In this document: piece by piece, positions 23,746 through 34,757 of the stretch
Numbering within the stretch: the stretch's first letter is position 1
Layout: each line of letters starts with the position of its first letter
NCBI GenBank assembly: GCA_002964805.2
Contig: PUDQ02000079.1
Span: 62,001 to 126,000 of the forward strand
From: Trametes villosa
Lineage: Eukaryota; Basidiomycota; Agaricomycetes; Polyporales; Polyporaceae
Direction: 5' to 3'
DNA length: 64,000 nucleotides
Notes under the pieces: generated by a model
The model's input: only the letters and a program-made list of their open reading frames with translations
What the model was told of the DNA's origin: nothing
Database searches by the model: none
Program-made: the position numbers and the translations under genes

Positions 23746-25581
23746 TGTTAGGGCCGTGCGGGCTTTAAGTCCGGAACCGGTCAGAGTTGACAGCTCCGAA
23801 GCGCGGGAAAGCGGAGCTCCGAACTCCGAAGGCGCGGGAAAGCGGACCTGGGCTTCGGAGGTCGGACTTGTCGGACGTAGCGGAGCGGAGGTCCGAACGG
23901 AGGCCCACACAAGGGAGGACTTCAGCAAAGCTATTAGCAACGCCAGAGACCCTTGCCACTTGTCCTCAGATTTCGGAGGTGGACAGGTCTGATGTCCGGA
24001 GGTCCAACACTGGAATGTCGGACTTACCGGACTAGGAAGGTCGGAGCTACCGGACGATGAGCGGAGGAAGCGGAGAGGAGTAGAACGAGTGTATAGATGA
24101 ATGGGATGGTGTAACGAGTAACGAGTCAACGAGATATCCGAACTGAGTAGCTACAACATATCAGCTACGTATATATAGACTACGAGCTAATTGTTATGCC
24201 ACAACAATAAGAGCGCACTAATAAGGAAGGTGAAAGCGGAATAGGGTCGGAAGTCGGGGAAGACAATAAGGGTATTGTTCTAATCGGAATTGAAGCGGAA
24301 AAGCGGAGTAAGTAAGTCCGAAATGTCGGACAAGCGGAGTTAAGTCCGATAAGTGCGGAGTAAGCGGAGTTAAGTCCGATAAGAGCGGACTTAGCAGACC
24401 AAAAGCGGAGTAAATGCGGAGTAAAAGCGGACCAAAGCGGAGTTGAGTCCGCAGGTGTCGGAGGTCGCTAAGGCTGGACAACGGGTCCAGGTCAAGCCCG
24501 GGTGGACCTGGGAAAACCCGGACCCGGATCCGTGATGAGCCGGATCCGCGGATCCAGGTCCCACCGGATCCAGATCTGGCACGGATCTGGGTTAGGGTTC
24601 CAGAAGGCCAGTGACCCGGGACGGATCCCTCCCTCCTGCTATGCCACTTGCTCATCTTCACCCAGTCATCTTTCTAGGCTTGTCTTAGCACTCTGTTTTT
24701 ACCTCTTCTAGCTATTGGGTCGCTATCTTATTCTCTGGGCTGGTCAGACATGCAAAAGGTGTATCACAACCATCCCCCAAAGTGCTTCCCTCAGCAATGA
24801 TCGGACAATCGCCGCACCAGTACTGCATGGAATTGGACGCGACCGGGCTCGTTTTGTAGCTGCGTGGTAGGGTATTTCGGATCACCACGGTACGTCGTGA
24901 TACGGTCATTTCTCGCTAGGTTATGGTCGGTTTCCTGCAACACCCCCTCTTCCCATACTGTTTCATCGATATTTTCATCACTTCGGGCCCCCTTCCGGTA
25001 TTCTCTTCTGCATTCGTATGCGTCTGTCGATGCGCTTCATGCGCAACTTGTTTGATTGTGATCGGACCGCTACATGTGTCGCTAGGGGCAGCTCAGTATA
25101 GGTACCTATGGCTATATTGTTCTGCTCATAGCGCTCGCACCGCGTCTCCGTTTGCCATGCCCATAGTATGGCTGGAATCAGGTATTTCATAGCTTTCCAA
25201 CGATATGCTTGTCTTCCGGATCTGTCCACAGGAAGCTGCGATACATACATGTGCTCCTCCTGCCCCTGGCTGACCAATTCACCTATAACGTCGTCAGTTC
25301 ACACGTGTTTCCCTTCGTTTGAATTGACGGCTACTCCTACGACCCATAGCTACCAGACTATGTAGTTATATCATCCAGAATATGATTTTATTTTTTTCCC
25401 ATCTGCTGCAGGTCAACCCGCAGGTTACCCAGACCCGGATCCGCGGATCCAGGTGATCCGCGGCCCCGGATCGGTCCGGATCTAGGTTGGGCCTCAAGGT
25501 GGGCCAAAACCCGTGGGTTCGGATCCGGATAACCCGTAGGTAGATCCGTGTCCAGCCTTAGAGGTCGCACGGGGCGTAACA
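23746..25581 (+). mobile_element. Solo LTR, family A (copy 1), interrupted by a MITE
   Basis: It starts TGTTAGGGCC and ends GCGTAACA, flanked by the 5-bp duplication AGGAC (23,741-23,745 and 25,582-25,586). Bases 24,469-25,560 are a later hAT MITE insertion, and without it the LTR is about 736 bases. The paralogue at 42,491-43,145 gives the uninterrupted form. Many CGGA/TCCG repeats fill the 3' half. TATATATA at 24,170-24,177 is a candidate promoter. Confidence 0.9.
24469..25560 (+). mobile_element. hAT-type MITE family 3 (1,092 bp)
   Basis: Ends TAAGGCTGGACA are inverted repeats, with the 8-bp duplication GAGGTCGC at 24,461-24,468 and 25,561-25,568. The ends are close to those of MITE family 2. 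Subterminal regions are packed with CGGATCC/GGATCCG motifs. The middle is AT-richer and noncoding. The insertion lies 13 bases from the LTR end, and the empty site is visible at 43,125-43,135. Confidence 0.92.
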
Positions 25582-27423
25582 AGGACGAGGCATGCGCGAG
25601 GACGACCACCTCGAGGGAGGCAGGCGGCGGCACACAGCACCTGTCGCACTTCCGGACGGCGGTGCACGGCTCTGACATGCGTGGGGGGACCTCAATCTGT
25701 GTATTGGGTGTCTGTACATTACACAATGGGGTGGGGAAGCATGAGTACCTGTCGTGTAGCGCGGTTTCTGCGCGCGGACGGCCTGAAAACTTGACGCCAC
25801 CAGCGCGGGTCGTGTGCGAACGGCTCGGAAGCTCACCCAGTGCATGCACTAGCCAGCGTGTGTCACGAGAAGCACAGGCAGGGCGGGACATCGGCGAGGA
25901 GAGGCGGGAGGATGGCGAGGAGGCTGTGGGTGGCGGCAGCGGCAGAGCTGACCATCTGCGCAGCGCGGGACTTGCGTGGCGCGCGTGCGCATGCGACGGC
26001 GGCGGCGTGAGGATCTTGGGCACGCACTAGACGTGCTGAGGGCGCGGCGTGAGACGGGCAAGCGGTGAGAAGACTGCACGGGTGTACCTGCAGCCGTGCC
26101 CCGCCAACACCTTCCGTCCGTCAGTTCCCCATGCCCCGACGCCAGCCGTCGGCGGCACATCGAGGGCCTCGACAGGCCTTGTATGCGGGTGTTTCCCTGC
26201 TTGCCAGACGTGTGTGGACACGAGAATTTGCGATTTGGCAGGTGGACGCTGTGGAAATGGGACACTGTGAATGGAAATCGTATTCAGAGAAGCTGTAAAC
26301 AAACTTGTAGGGCCATTATCGTATCCTCCTCACGCCTGTATTGTTGTCGCCTGCGCCGCGTGCTTGAGACTGTCAGGGTGTCGAGGGAGAAGCGGCGGGG
26401 GTGGGTGGTGCGCCGGGGGTTCCGCTCAAACGCCGCATGGGGCGGCTTCGTGCACACGACGGCGGCATGCGACACGTCTGCTCGACGTTCCCTGAGCTTG
26501 TGGAGGTGGAACATCAAGGGGCGTGGTAGGAGAACGAGAACGGTGTTCTCGCGGGCATGGGGGGCGGATTCAGGCGGGCACACTGCTCCCTCGTCTGTGG
26601 AGATGCAGTTGGCTGGACGGGAGGGGCGGAAGGGCGTGGGGGCGCGCAGCACTGAGTGGCAAGAGGCCGCATGGCGGAAGGAGTGCGAGTGTGGGCGTGG
26701 GGCGGTCGATGGCGGCTTGTCTTCGTGTTGACTACAATTGTCGGGGTGCTTTTAGTGTCAGGTGTGCGCGGTGTGAGGAGAGGTTGAGGGGGAGAGAGGG
26801 GGAAGAGAGAGAGAGCTGTGGGCAATCAAGCCTGCAAAGGGCACGCAGGCGCCGGGGATGCCTAGAGCGCCAGGTGTTGTTACTCAAATATCTCTTCTAC
26901 TCTTGCTCTGCAGGACAATTTCTTTGCATTTATGACATCCTGAGGGTCTGTAAGGACTGGAAACTTATCTGCTCTTTCTTGCTGATTTATGCCTCGCTTT
27001 ACAGCCCAACACCTTTGACTGGGAGGAGCAGGTGAAGCGCGCGTGCCAGGCTCTGGCGCTACTACTCTAGGCGCACCAACACCAACTCTGGGGTGTAGCT
27101 CGGGGCATAAATTAGCAAGAAAAGCGAAGGACATAGGGAGATTGCTAGCATGATTTAGTACATTATTCAGGTGTAGAATTGTACTGCCAAGCAGAATAGT
27201 GGTATGTAGGTGAGTAACAAGATCTGCTAGCATCCCAGAATGAGCACTTGCGCGGCGGTTCTCTGCATTTGACGGCGCCGACTACGTCTCTATCTCTGGC
27301 CACCACAATCTTCAATTACTTGCTGCGCCCTCCCTCTGCCCTTTCCACTGCCTCATATGGCTCCAGGTCGCCCACCATCCTGAAGACACACCGCAATGCG
27401 CTACCCATTACTCCCCAAGACGC
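25582..27423. other. GC-rich stretch without a supportable gene
   Basis: Both strands carry overlapping open frames of 70-210 codons, but all are Arg/Pro/Ser-rich low-complexity translations that follow base composition. The frame with the most protein-like composition is on the minus strand at about 25,850-25,580 (SEPCTAVRKCDRCC). It could be an upstream exon of the remnant at 21,889-23,740 across the solo LTR, but no continuity could be shown. Confidence 0.4.
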
Positions 27424-27825
27424 CTAAAGACTAAAGTGAGTGCTGCGTGCCGTCCCCATGCTCTTTGCCTGCTGCAGATATTGTATGCGCGTATTTGACC
27501 CTGGAAACTGGTCAATCTCTGCAGCATGGCAGCCTGCGTGGGTGGCGGTAGCTAACTCATCGGTGGATCTAAACCAAACAAAGACCCAGCACACCCCCAG
27601 ACCCGACACAACAACGCGCACCCAGGCCCGAGCGCACCCAGGCCCGACGAAGGTCGAGCAGGCCCAACGGAGCTCGAGCCCGCCCGGCGCGAACGACCAC
27701 GACTGTAAAAACTCACGGGGTCGGGCACTTCTGATGCCCACAGTCTCCAAGTACTCTGGTCCGGGCTCTATTAGGGCTTGGCGTACTCGGGAGATGGTGG
27801 GGCAGTTGTAGAAGGCTGCCCACAC
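27424..27825 (-). CDS. Unidentified small gene or fragment
   Basis: A minus-strand frame starts at 27,825 (MWAAFYNCPTISRVRQALIE, then EYLETVGIRSARP). It can be continued by GT-AG splicing to TDELATATHAGCHAAEIDQF near 27,540. Composition is protein-like, unlike the GC-driven frames around it. The family is not recognised. It lies just left of the hairpin cluster at 27,899-28,015. Confidence 0.35.
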   Translation of the reverse strand: MWAAFYNCPTISRVRQALIEPGPEYLETVGIRSARPREFLQSWSFAPGGLELRWACSTFVGPGCARAWVRVVVSGLGVCWVFVWFRSTDELATATHAGCHAAEIDQFPGSNTRIQYLQQAKSMGTARSTHFSL

Positions 27826-27898
27826 CAGACGCGTGGGCTCCGAATACCCGCGCGTTGTACGCGTCTATCTAGTACATGATATCTACGCGGTATCTTAT

Positions 27899-28015
27899 CC
27901 TAGCGCAACTAGCGCTAGGTACTGCTCGCGACATAGCGCAACTAGCGCTATGTCCTACAAGAACCCGTAACGACCACAGAGGGTCGTTACAGCGACGGAC
28001 CGGCGTCAACGCCGG
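27899..28015. repeat. Cluster of four perfect hairpins
   Basis: Four consecutive inverted repeats are: CCTAGCGC-AACTA-GCGCTAGG (27,899-27,919); ACATAGCGC-AACTA-GCGCTATGT (27,931-27,953); GTAACGACC-ACAGAG-GGTCGTTAC (27,967-27,990); CCGGCG-TCAA-CGCCGG (28,000-28,015). Stems are 6-9 bp without mismatch, and the first two share loop and inner stem. Confidence 0.9.
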
Positions 28016-28898
28016 ACAAGCTCCCGAACGACCGCGAGTGCACACTACCGCGACGCGAGACGGCCGGATACAACGGACGACCGCGACACGACGACCCTGG
28101 CCCGACGCGCACCCCAGGCCAAAGACGAGCCCTACGCGCACCCCAGGCCAAAAGCCCACCGCCCGAAGTGAACGGCCGACGCACAACCGCGACGCTATGA
28201 CCCTGGCGCTGCTTGGGCCGAGCTTGCGCTCGTTGCGCCGGCGGGGAGAGCGCCGCTGTCCCGCGCCCGGACCGCCTCGCAAACGGCTTTCCCTTGCACG
28301 ACAATCCGTCCTGCCGCTTGCCCCATTCCTCTCCGGGCACTCTTACTGGTACTGCATTTGCCCCCGCCGGCGCTCGCAACTGCTTCCGGCCAAACACCGC
28401 ACTGGCTGGCTCGCCCTCGCCCTCCCCAGCTGCCCTCTGTCGACTTGTATCACGCCGGACGACGCGACGCGCCTGTTTGCTGCTCATCTCGTGTTGCCGG
28501 CATCAACCTTGCCGGCCTGCGCACACCAGTTGCTGTAGCCAAATACTGTAACGAACCGTATAGCTCCCGTGACTGTTTTGCAATACGGACCGTCTGCTTC
28601 GTATTGTGTCACGAAGCTCCGGGGGCGGCTCCTTGGCCCGGCGGGGACCTCCTGGCGCCCTGTCGGCTTCTCGGCAGCCTGCCTAATACGGTATGTTCTC
28701 CTGGGGGCACAGAAATTGTGCCCGGGCTCCTCGGCTACCCTCTACGCGACCGTATATTTGGTCCAGCTTGCCGCTATCTATCTGGATGCTCCCCGGTCTT
28801 CTCGGAATTGTCACTATTGGTGGAGGGGTAAAACTCCGGGTTTCCCGGAATGCCGGTATCGGGGCTTTCCAGCAGGTTTAGCACACACAAAATGCATA
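28016..28898. other. GC-rich stretch, no gene supported
   Basis: Open frames on both strands are compositional. No splice-consistent exon set, repeat or RNA was recognised. Confidence 0.4.
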
Positions 28899-29548
28899 TT
28901 ATTGGCCAGCCATAGGGTATACATAGGACGGGTGATCGGGGGTACATGAGGGGACATGGCATAGGGATAGGCGGGCGGCAGGGAGCGGGGAGCAGGGGCG
29001 GAGAGCCGGAGCGGGGAGCGGGATGACCGAGAGCCTAGAGACAGCGACGCTTGGATGGGGGAGCCTTACCAGCCTCATCCTGAACGTCATCACTATGCGA
29101 GGCCAGGTCAGCACAGACATTGCAAACCTCCGGAAGCACCCACCTTGAATTGTCGTCTCCTTGCAGAGCTACAGTAGTCATGGATGAGATCACCCAAGCC
29201 ACATCAGCCACCGCCGCCGTCCAGTCAGACAATGTTGCATCCGTTGCAGCATTGTACCACCAGTCCAGGGCGTGCAGCACAATGCAGGCGGCGCGAGGCT
29301 GTGGGGAGGAGGTGTATGCACAGCGGAGGCCCGGTCGGCCTGCGGACGACTTGCCCCGGCATCCCTCTGCTGTAGGACAACCCCCTGACGCCTCCTGGCA
29401 GCAGTTAGCATCACAAAAAAAGCATGGCATGGGCTTACAATTTGAGCTTCTCTTGGAACCGCCTGTTTCGCGCCTGACACAACATAGCCTGCCTTGCTGA
29501 GCGTGCGAGCTGCTGCTCCTCCGTCAGAACTTTCTTGCGCGGCGGCAT
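28899..29548 (-). CDS. Small unidentified gene or remnant
   Basis: The minus strand starts at 29,548 with MPPRKKVLTEEQQLARSAR, a basic helical stretch, and reaches a good GTAAG donor at 29,438. After the acceptor at 29,395 a protein-like frame reads VLHALDWWYNAATDATLSDW and AVADVAWVISSMTTVALQ (about 29,260-29,170), but the phases do not join cleanly. It is probably a degraded gene. The family is unknown. Confidence 0.3.
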
Positions 29549-29707
29549 TTGCAAGCGGCGAACGGCGGGCGATGTTGTATTGCGACGAGCAGACAGAGCG
29601 CGATCGAGACCAGAGGGGATGGATGAGGCGGCGTGAGTTGGGGTAATAGGGAGGTTCGAGGTGCGGGTTTGGGCTGAACGCGCCGAGCGCGAGCGCTGGG
29701 CTGGGGA

Positions 29708-29797
29708 GTAAGACGCGTCTTACCCCCGGGACGAGCACTGGGCGGTGAGGCTTGAGCCTGACCGGGCGACCGTCTTGGGCCGTAAGACGCGTCTTAC
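29708..29797. repeat. Pair of 16-bp perfect palindromes
   Basis: GTAAGACGCGTCTTAC occurs at 29,708-29,723 and 29,782-29,797, 74 bases apart, just left of MITE family 1 copy 2. Each is fully self-complementary. Confidence 0.9.
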
Positions 29798-29808
29798 TCC
29801 TTGGACGC

Positions 29809-30200
29809 TAGTGTTCACCAAGGGTTGGCGAACCCGTCAAGGGTCAGGGGTAAGGGTATGGGGGGTAAGGGTAAGGGTTGGGCTGGGCTGACCCTTGACC
29901 CGCGGGGGGTCATGGGGGGTCAATCATTAGGGTTTAAAAAGCTGCTGTATGATCACATAACACCATTATACTGAAGTTTTATGGTGACTAGCAACTTGTA
30001 GGGCTCAGATACCACTATATAACACCTCAAATTCCCCTGAAACACTTTCTTATCGCCCTTTAGTGTCCAAAACCCGGGGGTTACCCGCCCAAGGGTATGA
30101 CCCTTGCCTGACCCGTGACCCGTGGCCAGGGGTCAAACCCGCAAGGGTAAGGGTAAGGGTCAGCTCAAAAAACCCGGGGGTTGACCCCTGGTGAACACTA
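29809..30200 (-). mobile_element. hAT-type MITE family 1, copy 2 (392 bp)
   Basis: This is a nearly identical inverted copy of 20,203-20,594, with the same length and the same TAGTGTTCACCA ends. The 8-bp duplication here is TTGGACGC (29,801-29,808 and 30,201-30,208). Equal length and high identity mean both copies are young. Confidence 0.93.
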
Positions 30201-30349
30201 TTGGACGCAGGCGCTCGCCCTTCGCAGGCTCCAGTTAGGACAGGGCGCGTATTGCCGCACTTGTCGACGGCGCGCAGAGGGTACTTTCCGCCACACTCAT
30301 GAGGGCCAGCTGTTCAATGCCTGTAACTATGCCATATATTATTATCTCC

Positions 30350-33300
30350 CTATGCTCGAAGCTCCGACCAGGTACTAAGCATCCCTAACGCCTTCTGCCA
30401 CCGTTCAGCACCCCGGCGGTTGAGATCCCGCGGGGTCAAACCGGCGTCCTTGACCGACTGAAACCCGCAATCTATCCACCTAAAGAGCCTGCCCGGCGTG
30501 AACTGTGTAAACGAGTAGCGATACTCGTGTTCCGCCACTGCAGTGTTTGAGTGCTTGAGAATGGCGGACAGGATCAGGATGGTCGAGCCCGGCGGAAACT
30601 CAATGACCATGCGAAGGTCCCATAAGACGAGATGCCCGCCTCGTGTCAGGTCATAGTCACCCAAGGCAGTGATGCAGCACCAGCCGCCTGGAAGGTTCAG
30701 GTGATCTGTGTGGACCTGAGTGACCGTGCGAGGGCCCATGTTGAACGTCGCGCAGCTGAACACGGAGTGCTTGAAGTTCAGCTTGAGGCTCTGGTCGCGT
30801 GCACACAGGGTGGCGAGGGTGGACGAGTAGTGTCCATGCATGTGAGGGGCGAAGAGGCGCATGACCCCTAAAGGATGTGTGGTCAGCTTCGAGAGTAACA
30901 GCAAGAGAATATTGGTACCGTTGCCGAAGTTGGCGATGCGCCGAACCGCCATCTGGCCAATCAGCGAGTCGAGGACTCGGCGCACAAGCTGTGGCAGTTA
31001 TGATGTATCATGTACCGTCAGATGCCCTGGAGCGTATTACATCAAGTTCCGTATCTGGCCTATGCCGTAATTTTCCCCCTGGTGAAGCCTCCGGGGCCTG
31101 CTGTATATGGCAGGAGCCCCGGGCAAGCAGTGCTATCTGCCCGAGATAAGCTCATTTGGCTTATCTCTTCTAGATAACACTGCTGGCAGATCTCCGGCGC
31201 CCACGGGCGCTTTTTTTGACCAGCCACATCCCGATTAGGCAGGCCTGCCTCTGCCCACCACATTAGGTCCACTCTTTGCTCAATTACTCGGCGACATCTG
31301 GCTGGATCCGCCTTGCAAGTAGCGCGTATTGTTTGCATTTCCAAGGGCTACAAGGTGCAGCAAACGCGCAGAGGTTTGGGTACGTACTGACCGTTCTATC
31401 AAGTGGTGTACTAGGCACTTTGGGGCGACGCAATATGGGCGATAGCTCGCCCGTTTCGCGTTGCGCCGGCGCGCGTGTGGGCTCCCCGGAAAGCTCTTGT
31501 ATAAGGCTTTCTAACGAGCCCCTACGCGCGCAAATCCGTCCAGCGGTTGTGACGCTGCCCTCTGCCCACTCTGGGCAGGAGGGCAGGGTCACCTCCTGCC
31601 CCCAGATCTTCATGGATCCGTATCGGGTAGCCCTCGCACGATTACTGACGTTTCAAAACATGCAGGGCATGTTCTCATCCAATCTCCCGGAATTGTGGGA
31701 CCCCCAGGGAAGGCCCGGGAGCTTGGCTCTCTGGGCCAGCCTGTGGGCGACGGTTTTGGGCACAGCAGGACGACGCCTCAGCGCGTCGCTATGATACGCA
31801 TATCCCCGGAACGCTGCTGAACGCAGCTCTCCGTCGATATGCTTACCATAGCGATCCGACAGCTGGGTGGAACACGACAAACTCATCTCCTCGTCACATC
31901 CCTCAGCCCCTTCTTTTGCCCACTCCTCCTCCATTTCCCAGCGGTTTTGGCTCATTTCTTTTTCCTGTCATCAAGAACATCCATACGAGGATGCTCACAT
32001 CACGCGATTACAGACATTCTCTCTCCCTGTTAGGCTATGTGCTTATCAGTAGCTCCAACAGGGGGTGCGCTTTCTAGCACCCTCCCCAGTCTCCCATCCG
32101 CCCGATTAGCCTGAAAGCGTAGATTACATTAGATCCAGGGTGCGACTATATGTGTGCAAAATATCTAAGTAATGCGAGATCCCCTGGTGGAGATATGGAA
32201 GAATTTCGTCAGGCAGTGCTCAGCCACAGGCCGTCTTAAGACGGTCTCGGCGGCTGCCTAGGGCTTGCACATACTGCAACACTATGGTATGCCCCTGCAG
32301 AATAGTAAAATGTCTATCTCTTCGAGTTTCTCACCGTTTCCCTTCATTCCAGATGCTATAGAGAGCTATAGGCTACCACTATGTACCTGAGCTATGTGTA
32401 GTCCCACTCACACCTCCCTTGATAGCCAAATGGAGCATGATCCTATGCATTCTATGCTACAAACAGGCAGCATCAAAACCCCGATGAATAGAGGGAATAT
32501 CTGGGCCTGTGGGTGACTATGGCATGTATGTAGCATATAGGGGGACCTAATAAACGAGTTTTGGGAGGGCTCAGGTGGGAGCTAGAAGAAGGGAGGGGAG
32601 GGGAGGTGCAGAAGGGACTGCGCGACGAGGAGCGGTCGGATCTCCATGACAAGCATACCAACGGAAAGCTACTGAACACAGCTTTCCGGGGATATGTGTA
32701 TCATGGCGGCGCGCACCCGGCTGCCCGAGATATGGAGCAGATTGTTGCCCTGGGGTAAGCCCCAAAGGCGAGCCTGTCTAGGCTTGTCTACCAGGTGTAT
32801 CTGGCCTGGGAGATTAGATGAGCGCATGCCTGTCGTGTTTTAGACGGTCTGCCGGAGTTCTGGGGGTGTACAGTACGAATTGAGGTATATATGAGCCAGG
32901 GAGGTGACCCTGCCCTCCTGCCTAGAATGGGCAGAGGACAGCGTCACAACCGCTGGGCAGATTCGCGCGCGTGCGGGCTCGTTGGAAAGCCTTGTATGAG
33001 GGCTTTCTGGGGTGCCCACACGCGCGCAGAGGCGACGCGAAACGGGCGAGATATCGCCCAGATCGTGTCGCCCCAGACTGCATATTACATTGCTCACTAG
33101 AACAATTAGTACTTACCGGATTGTGCTTGCGTTTGCGGCGTCTTGTAGGCCCTTGCAATGCGATCAAAATGCGCCACTTGCGAGGCTGATCTGCCCAGAG
33201 GTCGCTGAGTAATCGAGAAAGGAGAGCCCCTAGTGTGGTGGGCAGAGACAAGCCTGCCTAATCGGGATGTGGCTGATCAAAAAAGCGCCCGGGGGCGCAG

Positions 33301-33775
33301 GAGATCTCCCTGGAGTGTTATCTACAAGAGATAAGCCAAAGGGAGCTTATCTCAAGCTGATAAGACTGATCCCCCAGGGCTCCTGCCATATACAGCAGGC
33401 CCCGGAGGCTTCACCGGGGGAAATTACGGCATAGGCCATATACGGAACATAATGTAATACGCTCTAGGGCATCTGACGGTACATGATGCATCATAACTGC
33501 AACAGCTGCTGCTCGGTGGTTGGGCTCAGAGTGGGCAAGGTTGCCGACGCGCTGTTGAGCATGAGCATCTGGCACGAATGGAGGAGCTGGGGGCGGGGAC
33601 GAACCTTCTGACCGCCGCCGTATGAAATGCCGCACGAGACTGCAACGAACTCCCCTCTCCGGTGGCTGGTCTGAGCGGGCGATGCGCTGTACGCAGCCCT
33701 TCCGGCTTTGAGGACGCGCATCATCTCTTGATTCACATCTCCCCAGTTTGGATCGCGAGGGTGGCCGGCGAGGAC
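30350..33775 (-). pseudogene. TET/JBP-like 2-oxoglutarate/Fe(II) dioxygenase gene split by a fold-back element
   Basis: The C-terminal part (30,985-30,350) has the double-stranded beta-helix signature: FNMGPRTVTQVHTDHLN with the HxD iron ligands, GGWCCITALGDYDLTRGGHL, EFPPGST, the distal histidine in LKHSN, and the 2OG-binding arginine in YRYSFTQ. The N-terminal part (33,775-33,501) reads GHPRDPNWGDVNQEMMRVL and FVAVSCGISYGGGQK. The fold-back element at 30,994-33,500 separates them. Further N-terminal sequence is missing, since MITE family 2 starts at 33,776. Agaricomycetes carry large expansions of this family next to KDZ transposons, where the enzymes are thought to oxidise 5-methylcytosine. 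TET/JBP membership is inferred from pattern, and another 2OG oxygenase clade is possible. All catalytic residues remain, but the gene is broken. Confidence 0.7.
30994..33500. mobile_element. 2.5-kb fold-back element with about 0.9-kb inverted arms
   Basis: The left arm (30,994 to about 31,960) and the right arm (about 32,590 to 33,500) are inverted copies with scattered mismatches. The outer ends read GCAGTTATGATG/CATCATAACTGC. The arms surround a central, non-repeated 0.6 kb. No transposase frame is present. Inverted similarity continues a few bases into the flanks (AGCTGTG/AACAGCT), so a target duplication could not be fixed. It is inserted in the dioxygenase coding region. Confidence 0.82.
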
Positions 33776-34295
33776 TAAGGCTGCACATAGGTTCAGGTCA
33801 CTGCATAGGTCGACCTGATCTGACCCACAAATTGACCTGTAGGTTCAGGTCAACTAGGTTCAGGTACCTAGATGGCAGATCAACTCCAGCTCTGGATCAA
33901 GGCTTGTGATCCGGTTAATTGACCTACATGATCTGTTTGTAGAATACATTCACTCACTCGACCTCAAATGAAGGTGCAAAATCATAATATCTGGCCTTTA
34001 AAGTTGTAAATCTCAAGGCATGTGGGCTGGTGGTATGCACCCAAGCTATATATAGACCTCATTGTACTGTCATAATGTGTTTAGACATTGTATGAGACTT
34101 ATTATGACCCAAACTTGGTACAGCATACACAAAACAGACCATGTATAGGTCGACCTGTAGGTACTAGGTACAGATCACTAGGTCACAGGTACCTAGAAGG
34201 CAGATCAGCCCCAGTTCCAGATCATAGCTCATGATCTCCCATTACCTATAGGTACAGATCTAGATCACCTACGGATCGACCTATGTGCAGCCTTA
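33776..34295 (+). mobile_element. hAT-type MITE family 2, copy 2 (520 bp)
   Basis: It is nearly identical to 23,023-23,541, with both TAAGGCTGCACATAGGT ends. The flanks do not match (GGCGAGGAC left, ATGTGGTA right), so the 8-bp duplication is lost. The left flank is dioxygenase coding sequence and the right flank is unrelated. Confidence 0.9.
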
Positions 34296-34757
34296 ATGTG
34301 GTACCAGGATTTTAGGCAACCATGAGGTTGGGCCCCTGCTAGAGGGCTAGAGGGGCTGCCCATCAGACCTATTCATCATTATCAGCAGCAGTCACTAGCG
34401 GTGGAGATGACAATATACACACCTCAGAATAAGGTGTGGGCTATCATAAAGCTCCAGCACTGTGCTTAGGCCAATAGGTGTGATAGTGCTGTAGTACATC
34501 AACCATTGGCATTGAGCCAGAAGGCTGATATAGAGCAGTGAGAATGACAAGGTATGGGGGACTTTCGTGAGGCAGTGGTGGTAGGAAGTGGTAAGAGAGA
34601 GGAGCACATGAACATGCAAATTAAACATGCTTATCTATGATGTAATGTGACACCATTCACGTGCAGAGCTATGCTAGGTGCTTTGCGTATTGATTGTAGT
34701 TTAGCTCTCAGTTTTATGGGCATACCCCCATATCATAATGCACTAGTCCACTAAACT
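34296..34757. other. AT-rich spacer, nothing recognised
   Basis: No gene, repeat or RNA was identified between MITE family 2 copy 2 and the Y end of P4. Confidence 0.5.
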
